Origin: Synechocystis sp. PCC 7509
GTDB taxonomy: Bacteria > Cyanobacteriota > Cyanobacteriia > Cyanobacteriales > Chroococcidiopsidaceae
Direction: 5' to 3'
Assembly: GCF_000332075.2 (NCBI RefSeq)
Contig: NZ_ALVU02000001.1
Coordinates: 124,001 to 188,000, forward strand
DNA: 64,000 nucleotides
Below the pieces are notes generated by a model, which was not told the origin of the DNA, did no database searches, and was given only the letters and a program-made list of their open reading frames with translations. Of the stretch, positions 17,548 through 25,331 are shown in pieces. Position 1 is the first letter of the stretch. Each line of letters opens with the position of its first letter. The position numbers and the translations under genes are program-made.

Positions 17548-18833
17548 TACGCAACGATAAATTCTGTCCACTTATAAACGAGGTAAACTTGCTGCTGCAT
17601 AAAGGAATTCCAGCAAACAACGTTACCCATTCGTTCTGTAAAAGAACCACCATCACGCACAGCACCTTTAGATTCAATCTTTTTGCCAAAAGGATCGAGC
17701 ATATCTATAGCTGCGGGTTTTCCTTCGTACCAAAAATCCCACTCCTCCGGTTTCATAAACTTTCGGGCATTTACTGGCGCGGCGCTGTAATAACCCTGTC
17801 TACTCAAAAACCCCCCAACCCAGCCATCTAGCATCCAGTTGAGATATTCGTAAGCTGCATCTAGTTGGATTCCTGAGAGATTTTTAGATAACCCCAAACC
17901 CCCGCCCCAACCTCGATAACCTTCTTTTAAAGGCGCATAAACACAAGGAATCCCCCGCGATTTTACGGCGGTAACTGCTGGCGACCACATTGATTGCAAT
18001 ACTACTTCCCCGGAGGACATCAAGTTAACGGATTCATCAAAGGTTTTCCAAAAAGCTCGAAATTGTCCCGCTTGCTTTTGCTCGATTAAAAGATCCGTTA
18101 CTTTGTCGAGTTCCTCTTTAGTCATGTTGCCTTTGTCGCCGAACTGCATTAGCCCCAAAGACTCCATAATCATCGCTGCGTCCATAATCCCAATAGAAGG
18201 AATATCTAATAGAGATGTTTTACCTTTAAATTTGGGATCAAATAAATCTGCCCAAGATTCAATTTTTGTATCTACTAAATCGGGTCGATAGCCCAAGGTG
18301 TCAGCGTTGTACTGAAACGGGATCATTGTCGCCCAGTCTGTCGGACTTGTAGCAAGTTCCGTTGAATCTTTACCTTTAAGAAATACTACTTTGCGGGGTG
18401 CAGTCCCTTGAGAAGTATTTACTTTTGCACCGGGGTACAATTCGCCAGTTGTAAAAATCGGTGTTATTTTGTCAAACTCTTTAATTTTTCTGATATCAAT
18501 GGCTTGCAGGTTTCCAGAGGGAACAACTAAAGGCAAGCTAAAATATTCACCATCGAAAATATCGTACTGTTTGGGCTGAGTAATCGCAATTTGAATATTT
18601 TCGGCGGTACTCAAAGCGCGCATATTAATCTTAAAACCTAAGTCTTTCTCGGCCTGAACGCGGATATCGTTAATTTGCGCCGCACCCGAACCAATCAAGC
18701 GTAAAGTTACATCCTTAATCTTGTTGGTAATTATGGTGGGCCCTCTTTGGGGTTGGCAACTAGCCGCCGCCAGCATAGTTCCCCCCGCCGCTAATCCGTA
18801 GGCGATCGCTTTACGCCGAGTAATTTTACTCAT
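17547..18833 (-). CDS. Polyamine-type ABC transporter substrate-binding protein (PotD-like, Tat/lipoprotein signal)
   Basis: This 428-residue extracytoplasmic solute-binding protein has an N-terminus combining a twin-arginine motif (TRRKAIAYG) with the lipobox AAASC (Cys26). It is probably exported folded and anchored as a lipoprotein. The body resembles spermidine/putrescine-type family 1 proteins: PFQYNADTLGYRPD, SWADLFDPKFKGKTSLLD and YLNWMLDG are recognisable. At 428 residues it is longer than PotD (about 350) and closer to the extended relatives. It lies 3 bp after the ATPase gene, and its ligand is unknown. Confidence 0.88.
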   Translation of the reverse strand: MSKITRRKAIAYGLAAGGTMLAAASCQPQRGPTIITNKIKDVTLRLIGSGAAQINDIRVQAEKDLGFKINMRALSTAENIQIAITQPKQYDIFDGEYFSLPLVVPSGNLQAIDIRKIKEFDKITPIFTTGELYPGAKVNTSQGTAPRKVVFLKGKDSTELATSPTDWATMIPFQYNADTLGYRPDLVDTKIESWADLFDPKFKGKTSLLDIPSIGIMDAAMIMESLGLMQFGDKGNMTKEELDKVTDLLIEQKQAGQFRAFWKTFDESVNLMSSGEVVLQSMWSPAVTAVKSRGIPCVYAPLKEGYRGWGGGLGLSKNLSGIQLDAAYEYLNWMLDGWVGGFLSRQGYYSAAPVNARKFMKPEEWDFWYEGKPAAIDMLDPFGKKIESKGAVRDGGSFTERMGNVVCWNSFMQQQVYLVYKWTEFIVA

Positions 18834-18836
18834 AGT

Positions 18837-20009
18837 TTAGTACGCTAGAAAAATACAGTTATCTTTCGACCAACTCAAAATCACTAATTGACCTTCTTGT
18901 AAGTCATTGATTCGCCAATCTTCGGTACGAACCTTGTAAAGTAATTCTTGTCCAGTGGCTTCAATCATCAGCGAAACCCGCGTTACATAACCCGTCATTT
19001 CTACCGCCGTAATCCTCGCCGATACTTCATTTGCACTTAAAGTTGACTTGGCTGGAATCCGGTTGTAAGGCGCAATAGACATCAAATCGGGTCTAATTGA
19101 ACAGGCTGCTTCTGTTCCCACTGCTACCGCGTGTCCCCGGCAAAATATTGAGCCAATTCCTGCTACTTCTAGTTGAATTAAATCTAAACTGCTATCGGTA
19201 ACACTGCTAGTTACTTTCCCAGTAAAAATGTTGTTGTCTCCCATAAATTTAGCGACAAACTGCGACGCGGGAGTATCAAACAATTCTTCCGGTGTTGCAA
19301 CTTGATCTATGCGTCCGTGAGACATGACTACAATTTGGTCAGAAAGTGAAAAAGCTTCCTCTACATGGTGCGTTACTTGGATAAACGTCATCCCAAATTG
19401 TTTTTGAATTTTGCGTAATTCTGTACGCATCCGTACTCGCAAATTCTCATCTAAGGCGCTCAAAGGCTCGTCCAGCATCAATACTTGAGGACGGGTAACT
19501 AAAGCTCTAGCTAAAGCGATTCGTTGCTGTTGTCCGCCACTAAGCATTGTTGGTTTGCGATCGCCTACATGACTTAAACCTACAAGTTCTAACATCTCTC
19601 CTACTCTTGTTTGGCGATCGCTCTCTTTCAATTTCCGCATCTTCAACCCAAACTCTACATTTTCCCAAATGGTTTTATGGGGAAACAAAGCATAACTTTG
19701 AAACATCATCGCGGTATTACGTTTAGCGGCGGGAATCTCATTAACTCGGCGATTGCCAATTAATATATCTCCGCTCGTTGCTTCTTCGTGTCCGGCAACC
19801 ATTCGTAAGGCTGTAGTTTTACCGCAACCACTTGGGCCCAAAAGACAACAATAAGTTCCGGCGGCAATATCTAAGGTAAGATTTTCTACGGCGGTAACAG
19901 CACCATATTTTTTTGTTAGCGATCGCAAGGCAACTCCGGCGGCGGCTTCTGCTAAAGCTTGTTGAATTGTAGAATTATTGAGAGATTTAGATTTAAGTTC
20001 TGTAGTCAC
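18837..20009 (-). CDS. Polyamine-type ABC transporter ATP-binding protein (PotA-like), first gene of the operon
   Basis: This 390-residue ATPase has Walker A GPSGCGKTT near 58-66, signature [12 protein letters not shown], Walker B LMLDEPLSALD and the H-loop VTHHVEEA. The C-terminal regulatory TOBE-type domain (about 275-390) is typical of the PotA/UgpC group. It is the first gene of the leftward six-gene operon. The 129-bp gap to the divergent gntR gene holds the shared operator. An N-terminal extension of about 28 residues precedes the ABC domain. Confidence 0.92.
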   Translation of the reverse strand: MTTELKSKSLNNSTIQQALAEAAAGVALRSLTKKYGAVTAVENLTLDIAAGTYCCLLGPSGCGKTTALRMVAGHEEATSGDILIGNRRVNEIPAAKRNTAMMFQSYALFPHKTIWENVEFGLKMRKLKESDRQTRVGEMLELVGLSHVGDRKPTMLSGGQQQRIALARALVTRPQVLMLDEPLSALDENLRVRMRTELRKIQKQFGMTFIQVTHHVEEAFSLSDQIVVMSHGRIDQVATPEELFDTPASQFVAKFMGDNNIFTGKVTSSVTDSSLDLIQLEVAGIGSIFCRGHAVAVGTEAACSIRPDLMSIAPYNRIPAKSTLSANEVSARITAVEMTGYVTRVSLMIEATGQELLYKVRTEDWRINDLQEGQLVILSWSKDNCIFLAY

Positions 20010-20063
20010 GGCTCACGCTCCTTACAGCTTATGCTAGTAGCAATATTTTAAAATTCCGTTATA

Positions 20064-20074
20064 TACTGTATACA
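20064..20074. promoter_or_regulatory. Candidate GntR operator TACTGTATACA (divergent promoter region)
   Basis: Identical to the site at 11828-11838. Here it is followed by AT, giving ATTGTATACAGTA on the other strand. It is placed to control both the leftward importer operon (55 bp from its start) and the rightward gntR gene. Confidence 0.6.
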
Positions 20075-20090
20075 ATCACTATTTAAAAAT

Positions 20091-20112
20091 AAATGTATAG
20101 ACAAGTACATTT
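20091..20112. promoter_or_regulatory. Inverted repeat AAATGTA-N8-TACATTT before gntR
   Basis: Perfect 7-bp arms, 27 bp before the TTG start of gntR. It shares the TGTA/TACA half-site with the 11-mer and could be a second, autoregulatory site. Confidence 0.45.
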
Positions 20113-20138
20113 ACAAAAAATGAGTAAGGAGGAAGATA

Positions 20139-20840
20139 TTGCCCCTGTCGCCGCGAAGTCTTAAACGCAATCAATCATTGCAAGAGCAAGCTTATCAAGC
20201 TCTAAAAACAGCAATACTTTCAGGAGAACTAGCGCCAGGACAGCGATTAGTAGAAGTTCAACTAGCTAAACAGTTGCAAGTTAGTAGAACGCCAATTCGG
20301 GAAGCAATGCAATTACTTGAGCATGAAAATTTAATTGCCAACGATAACGATACTCTGCGCGTGGCGACGATTTCTGTAACTGACGCTGCACAGTTGTACG
20401 ATTGTCGCATTGCTTTAGAGCAACTATCCGTAGCGGAAGCTTGTCAAAATGCCACAAAGTCGCAGCTAAAAGAACTCGAACAGATGGTGCAACAAGCCGA
20501 AAAGCTAGTAGAAAGCAAGCCTACTCAACTAACAAGTTTTCGCTTGCTTGACTTGGATTATCGCTTTCATAGATTAATAGCGAAAAGTTCGGGAAACCCT
20601 TGGCTAGTATCGCTCTTAGATCGAGTATTTGATAAAATGCAATTACTGAGGATTCAAACCACAAAAAATAATCCAGAAGTGTTAGAAATTCGTACCGAGC
20701 ATCGAGAGATTTATGAACCAGTGCGCGATCGCAATGTTCAAGCCGCCGTTACAGCCGTTAGAGAACATTTAACAGCTAGTAAAGAGCGCGTAATTAAAGA
20801 AATAGAGCAATTACAGCAAGATAATCAAACCGCCCAATAA
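20139..20840 (+). CDS. GntR family transcriptional regulator, FCD subfamily
   Basis: This 233-residue regulator has a winged helix-turn-helix (about 12-72: AYQALKTAILSGELAPGQRL, then VSRTPIREAMQLLE). An all-helical FCD effector domain follows (about 85-215), whose family uses Asp/His residues to bind a metal and an organic acid; LDLDYRFHRLIAKSSGNPWL is the typical core. It starts at TTG 20139 with AGGAGG at 20127-20132, 6 nt upstream. It faces the polyamine-type importer operon and heads a short operon with the allophanate-hydrolase-like gene. I infer it represses the two importer operons until the substrate or a breakdown product binds. Confidence 0.93.
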   Translation: MPLSPRSLKRNQSLQEQAYQALKTAILSGELAPGQRLVEVQLAKQLQVSRTPIREAMQLLEHENLIANDNDTLRVATISVTDAAQLYDCRIALEQLSVAEACQNATKSQLKELEQMVQQAEKLVESKPTQLTSFRLLDLDYRFHRLIAKSSGNPWLVSLLDRVFDKMQLLRIQTTKNNPEVLEIRTEHREIYEPVRDRNVQAAVTAVREHLTASKERVIKEIEQLQQDNQTAQ

Positions 20841-20852
20841 GGATTTTTACCC

Positions 20853-21269
20853 ATGACTCAAAATTCTCTTAACTCCAAACTCGTATTTATCTGTGGTTCA
20901 GCCTTGCGAGGACAACCAGACCACAAAAACCTGCAATCTGCCAAATTTGTCAAAACTACGGCAACTCGTCCCAATTACCGCTTACACGCGGCGGGAGATG
21001 GTTGGCATCCAGCAATATACGAAGTAGATAACCAAGGAATTTCTATCCCTGGCGAAGTATACGAACTCACAACTGAGCAATACGAATATTTACTATCCAC
21101 CGAACCGCCCAATATGTACCCATCAGATGTAATTTTGACCGATGGAGAAGCAATTACCGCCATGCTGTACCCACAAGAATTAGTAGAACAGTACAACTGG
21201 TTAGATATCTCCGATTACGGCGGCTGGGCAGCTTACAAGCAAGCTGCGGGTGTGGAGAGCAAAGTTTAA
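20853..21269 (+). CDS. Stand-alone allophanate-hydrolase C-terminal-like (gamma-glutamylcyclotransferase-fold) protein
   Basis: This 138-residue protein resembles the small domain fused to the C-terminus of allophanate hydrolase (AtzF/DUR1), with features such as VFICGSALRGQPDH, AGDGWHPAIYEV and GEVYELTTEQYEYLL. In AtzF the domain has a gamma-glutamylcyclotransferase-like fold and helps act on allophanate. Here no amidase domain is attached. It starts 13 bp after gntR and shares its transcript, tying it to ureide or carbamoyl chemistry. Its stop overlaps the convergent racemase stop by 4 bp. Enzymatic role is uncertain. Confidence 0.75.
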   Translation: MTQNSLNSKLVFICGSALRGQPDHKNLQSAKFVKTTATRPNYRLHAAGDGWHPAIYEVDNQGISIPGEVYELTTEQYEYLLSTEPPNMYPSDVILTDGEAITAMLYPQELVEQYNWLDISDYGGWAAYKQAAGVESKV

Positions 21270-21997
21270 TCAACTGTAAAAGATTGCAATATCCCTGTAT
21301 AGAGCTTAGGAATTGGAAAAGCCAAAGATCCAACTTTACTTGTTTCTAGCCCTAAACTAACTAAAACTTCAACAAATTTGACCGCCGCACCCACACCGTC
21401 AATTACAGGTGCGCCAATCTCTTGACTAATCTCCTTTGCTAAGTCCGCCATCCCACTACAACCCAGTACGATCGCTTCAGTTTTGTCTTCAATCAAAGCT
21501 TGGCGGCATTCTTCGGTAATAATTTTTTTAGCGTTACCATCGGTTTCTAGCTCTAAAACCGCTAAATCCGTACTGCGGATATGGCGGCAAAATCGGCTCA
21601 TCCCATAATTTTCTACTAAGTGCTGGGCAATAATTCGCGTCCGACTTAAAGTAGTCACAATTGAAAAGCTTGTAGAAATTAAACTAGCTACGTGCATAGC
21701 AGCTTCTGCAATGCCAATAACAGGACTTCGCGTCAATTCACGGGCTGCAAGTAACCCCGGATCGCCAAAGCAAGCAATAACGTAACCGTCTATACCTTCT
21801 GCTTCTCCTTTGCGAATTTCCTCTAGCAATCCCACTACGGCCAAAGCCTCATCGTAATGTCCCTCAATCGAAACTGGTCCCATTGAAGGGTTGCAAGCAA
21901 TAATTTCTGTACTAGGATTAGCGACTGCTTGAGCCGCTAATCCAATTTTTACAGTCATGCTGATGCTGGTATTGGGATTGATAACTTTAATTTTCAT
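21266..21997 (-). CDS. Asp/Glu/hydantoin racemase family protein
   Basis: This 243-residue protein matches the HyuE/allantoin-racemase branch. It uses two cysteines to invert the carbon stereocentre: Cys76 in ACFGDPG and Cys180 in LGCSGMAD. KVINPNTS at the N-terminus is the branch hallmark. The start is placed at ATG 21997; the 21 extra upstream residues in the open frame do not fit the family. A racemase next to an N-carbamoylase and a ureide-type regulator suggests conversion of D- to L-hydantoins, or of R- to S-allantoin. It is convergent with the gntR operon and has its own promoter region. Confidence 0.88.
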   Translation of the reverse strand: MKIKVINPNTSISMTVKIGLAAQAVANPSTEIIACNPSMGPVSIEGHYDEALAVVGLLEEIRKGEAEGIDGYVIACFGDPGLLAARELTRSPVIGIAEAAMHVASLISTSFSIVTTLSRTRIIAQHLVENYGMSRFCRHIRSTDLAVLELETDGNAKKIITEECRQALIEDKTEAIVLGCSGMADLAKEISQEIGAPVIDGVGAAVKFVEVLVSLGLETSKVGSLAFPIPKLYTGILQSFTVD

Positions 21998-22911
21998 CTT
22001 CCCATCTTGGTAAAAAATTACATTATTATCCCCCGTCGCGATCGCTATGAGGATACACAAGCAAGCATCACTTCTTAAATAGTTAGTGCAACGCTGTCTT
22101 GTTCAATAACCTGAGATCGCTTACAAAAAACCATGTTTTCAATATTCTAGAAAAATAAGTTGCCAGGAACAATAGAAATAATTACAGCTACTCCTAAATA
22201 CGGTTAAACCCCACAGACAATTTTTTCACAATATCTAGTCCTCTTGATAGTCTCAGTAAATCTACTTTTTTTAAAGTGCGTTTTTTTCAAAAAATAGCAA
22301 TTTATCTAGACAAGGCAATCAATTCAGCATTGTGAGTTTAATAACAATATCTTACTTAATTTACTGCGATCGCCCTCTCAATCCTCGGTCAAAAAGTACG
22401 ATTTAGGGATTTTTGCCCTAACTACCAAGGTTTTTTTGTCCAAACACCGTATTTTTACTTCCAGTATATATGCGGCTATCTAGTCCCTGTTAGAGAAGGA
22501 TAATTTGTGATAAATCCGTAGAATCTCGCTTTATTACTATTAGTAATTGCATTATCTTTATGAAGTAGGTTGGTTTTGTGAAGCTTTCAAAAGGCAACTA
22601 CTCAGCCAATTCTACAAGTAGTAAAAGTATTAACTGCTTTCCTTAAGGAATTATTAATACTTTTATGCCAATACAGTTTATTAGATTAAATTCACATTCC
22701 GTGAACTTAATACGTAAAAAACCTCTGAAACGCTGTTAACAACTTACTTAGTCCGCAATACTAATAAAGATGTTTCCTTAATCGCTTAAGAGGCTTAAAA
22801 CCAAGAATTTCAACTTTTCCTGCTGAATGCACTGGAACTGCAACCGCAGGGTAGGCTTTGTTGTTCTTATTTAGACGAATACATTTATTTTCCACATCAA
22901 GGTACAAACAA
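21998..22911. other. Long intergenic region (about 910 bp) before the secreted glycosidase
   Basis: No gene is supported on either strand. The right half is an AT-rich leader with stacked palindromes at 22623-22664. The left part carries the racemase promoter region and is otherwise featureless. The length suggests a long untranslated leader or complex control of the glycosidase. Confidence 0.5.
22623..22664 (+). promoter_or_regulatory. Nested palindromes upstream of the glycosidase gene
   Basis: AAAAGTATTAA (22623-22633) is the exact inverse of TTAATACTTTT (22654-22664). Between them sits the perfect 12-bp palindrome TTCCTTAAGGAA (22639-22650). It may be a regulator-binding region or a leader RNA fold, about 250 bp before the ATG. 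Confidence 0.5.
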
Positions 22912-24393
22912 ATGCAATCACAGAACAAACTAAACAAATTAGTCAAGTTAGCCCTAGTCGCAACTACGCTAACAGCTTCTAATATAGCACCAATTCTTAT
23001 GGGTGCAATCCCCTCGGCTCAAGCTGTTCCCGTGACAGCAAAACGCGCTGACGATTTTATTAATAGTATTTGTGTTAACACGCATTTTGGCTATCCTGAT
23101 ACGCCTTACGTTAGCCAATTTAGTACCACTAAACAAAAATTAATAGATTTGGGAGTCCGCCACATTCGTGATGCTGGTGTAGGCAGCAGTTATGCAAGCA
23201 GATTGAAGGAATTGGCAGCCGTTGGCATCAAAACTAACTACGTTATGCTTCCTATCTATGGAGTTCTACCTAATTCCTCCTACTGGGGTAGAGGACAGTA
23301 CGTTCAAATTAATGACTTGATTAAAAATCAAATAGGTACAGATGTCGTTGATGCGGTAGAAGTGGGCAACGAAATCGACCTTAACTACCGTAGTCATTAC
23401 TGGCGTAAAGGTGATAGTGCAACATTAAGTAACGATCCAAATTCTTCTTTGTACTGGGTTTCTTATATCCGTAGTCTCACAAAAGATACATGGAATGCGA
23501 TCAAAGGCGATCCAGCAACCGCACATCTTAAAGTTGTTGGCCCTTCTTTAGGTGGCAGTTATGGTTACGGCAGCAAAAAACTTTTAGGCGACTTGAGCAA
23601 CGTTGTCGATTGGGGCAATGTTCATTCCTATCCTTTTGGTGGCAACCCTTTCAACAATCCTTTTTCCTACGCTACGCTTAGCAAGTATTTCTATCATGGC
23701 AACTTCCCATCAGTAAATATTGATGAAAATCCTTGGGCGCAGGATGTCTACAGCCCATCCTTTGGTTCTAAACCAATGACTGCTACCGAAACTGGCTACT
23801 ATACTACTGGCAATGGCAAAGGTATTTCTGAAAAAGTCCATGGTAAATATATGCCACGTTTATTTTTAGAATACTTCCGCAAAGGTTTTGTTCGCACTTG
23901 CTCTTATGAGTTTCTCAATGAATGGAATCAGCCTACAAATTCTGAAGCGAATTTTGGTTTGTTGCGTAACGATCTAAGTGAAAAGCCTGCTTATACAGCG
24001 TTGAAAAATGTGATTACCAGAATGAAAGATCCTGGTGTCAACGCCAAAACCTTTACTCCTCAAGCTTTAGACTTTTCGCTAACTGTTACTCCACCTGCTG
24101 GATACAATCGCTCTCAATACGTACATAGCGTATTGCTACAAAAAACCAATGGCTCATTTTACTTAGCATTGTGGCATGACATTTCTAACAATGATACGAC
24201 TGTCACCCCTCCTCGGAGTATCGAACACCCTGCTATGCCTACTAAAATCAATTTGAACACTCGAATTAGTCGCGCTAGCACTTTCGTTTTAGATGATGCG
24301 GGTAATAAAATAGAAGGAGATATTGCTGTCAACAACAATACTGTCAGTCTGAATGTAACGGACAAAGTCACAATCATCAAACTTACACCTTAA
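22912..24393 (+). CDS. Secreted glycoside hydrolase-like protein (clan A TIM-barrel type)
   Basis: This 493-residue protein is exported. The signal peptide from ATG 22912 has a KLNKLVK basic start, a hydrophobic core and a cleavage site after SAQA (about residue 38). The remainder looks like a retaining clan-A glycosidase. VEVGNEID (Glu154) fits the Asn-Glu acid/base after strand 4, and MTATETGYYT (Glu293) fits the nucleophile on strand 7. A beta-rich tail of about 110 residues follows. Substrate is unknown; self-polysaccharide or sheath remodelling is plausible. The open frame extends to a TTG at 22858, but that would put charged residues ahead of the signal. Confidence 0.8.
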   Translation: MQSQNKLNKLVKLALVATTLTASNIAPILMGAIPSAQAVPVTAKRADDFINSICVNTHFGYPDTPYVSQFSTTKQKLIDLGVRHIRDAGVGSSYASRLKELAAVGIKTNYVMLPIYGVLPNSSYWGRGQYVQINDLIKNQIGTDVVDAVEVGNEIDLNYRSHYWRKGDSATLSNDPNSSLYWVSYIRSLTKDTWNAIKGDPATAHLKVVGPSLGGSYGYGSKKLLGDLSNVVDWGNVHSYPFGGNPFNNPFSYATLSKYFYHGNFPSVNIDENPWAQDVYSPSFGSKPMTATETGYYTTGNGKGISEKVHGKYMPRLFLEYFRKGFVRTCSYEFLNEWNQPTNSEANFGLLRNDLSEKPAYTALKNVITRMKDPGVNAKTFTPQALDFSLTVTPPAGYNRSQYVHSVLLQKTNGSFYLALWHDISNNDTTVTPPRSIEHPAMPTKINLNTRISRASTFVLDDAGNKIEGDIAVNNNTVSLNVTDKVTIIKLTP

Positions 24394-24448
24394 AAAGGCT
24401 TTACTTGGGCTTTTACCAAGTTTTGACTAAAGCTTAATTAGTAGATTT

Positions 24449-24472
24449 CCGTCCAACAAAATTGTTGGACGG
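24449..24472 (+). terminator. Intrinsic terminator after the glycosidase
   Basis: CCGTCCAACAA and TTGTTGGACGG form an 11-bp stem around two A residues, followed by GAATTATTTTTA. It lies about 55 bp after the stop codon. Confidence 0.8.
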
Positions 24473-24554
24473 GAATTATTTTTAAAATCGCTTAATTGTA
24501 AAAGGTTTGTTTTTTAAGCTGTTAAAACAAAAACTGGCTAAAATTGCTAGGTGT

Positions 24555-25301
24555 TTATTGCTCGCCCAGAAATTCTAAGTAACTGTTGCTCAGTTCTTTT
24601 ACAGCTAAGTTGTAGAATTTTTTGCCCTGTTCGGGTGTAGCTAAAGCCGGATTAGATCCCATGCGTCCATCGGGGTAACGCTGCTGAAAGTCGGCGGCGC
24701 TATAGATTTTGTGTCCTTTGGCAACGTCAGGCGACAAAGGAGCATTTTTAATGACTTCTGGATAAATGTATTGAGTTACAGCAACTTCACTTGGGGTTGC
24801 ATGATCGCCTTCTTGGTTACCGTATAGTTCTTTGGCTAAGTTATAAACAGAGTGGCACATAAACCAGTTGCCTACTTGACATTTAACTTGGGCATGATTG
24901 GGAATATTCAAATCGGCTAAATGGGCATAAGTTTCAGCAAAGGCGGCTTTGAGAGTAGCTATATTACCGCCATGACCGTTGATAAAGAAAAATTTGTTAA
25001 ATCCTGCTCTAGCTAGACAAGTAATGTAATCTCGAATCACCAAAATCATCGTACTAGGTCGCAAACTAATTGTACCGGGGAATGCTGTATGGTGAAGTGC
25101 CATCCCCACATTAATAGTTGGGGCAACTAAAGCATGAGTGGCTTCTCCTACGCCATAAGCGATTTCTTCAGCACAAATTGCGTCTGTACCGATTAAGCCT
25201 GTTGGCCCGTGTTGTTCGGTAGAACCAATGGGTAAAATGATTCCTGGCGATCGCTCTAAATAAGTCTCAACTTCACACCAAGTCGTTAAATGTAACTGCA
25301 T
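24555..25301 (-). CDS. Creatininase family amidohydrolase
   Basis: This 248-residue protein is a di-metal amidohydrolase of the creatinine amidohydrolase/MftE/ArfB family. Metal ligands are visible in STEQHGPTGLIGTD (Glu29, His31, Asp40), NGHGGN (His110) and a later Glu near GDHATPSE. The family opens cyclic amides or cleaves formamide-like C-N bonds, so the name does not prove creatinine as substrate. It lies 30 bp downstream of mfd on the same strand. Its proximity to a carbamoylase and a hydantoin-type racemase makes a role in cyclic ureide breakdown plausible. Confidence 0.88.
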   Translation of the reverse strand: MQLHLTTWCEVETYLERSPGIILPIGSTEQHGPTGLIGTDAICAEEIAYGVGEATHALVAPTINVGMALHHTAFPGTISLRPSTMILVIRDYITCLARAGFNKFFFINGHGGNIATLKAAFAETYAHLADLNIPNHAQVKCQVGNWFMCHSVYNLAKELYGNQEGDHATPSEVAVTQYIYPEVIKNAPLSPDVAKGHKIYSAADFQQRYPDGRMGSNPALATPEQGKKFYNLAVKELSNSYLEFLGEQ

Positions 25302-25331
25302 AATTAATTCCTTTGATAAACAAATTTATTC

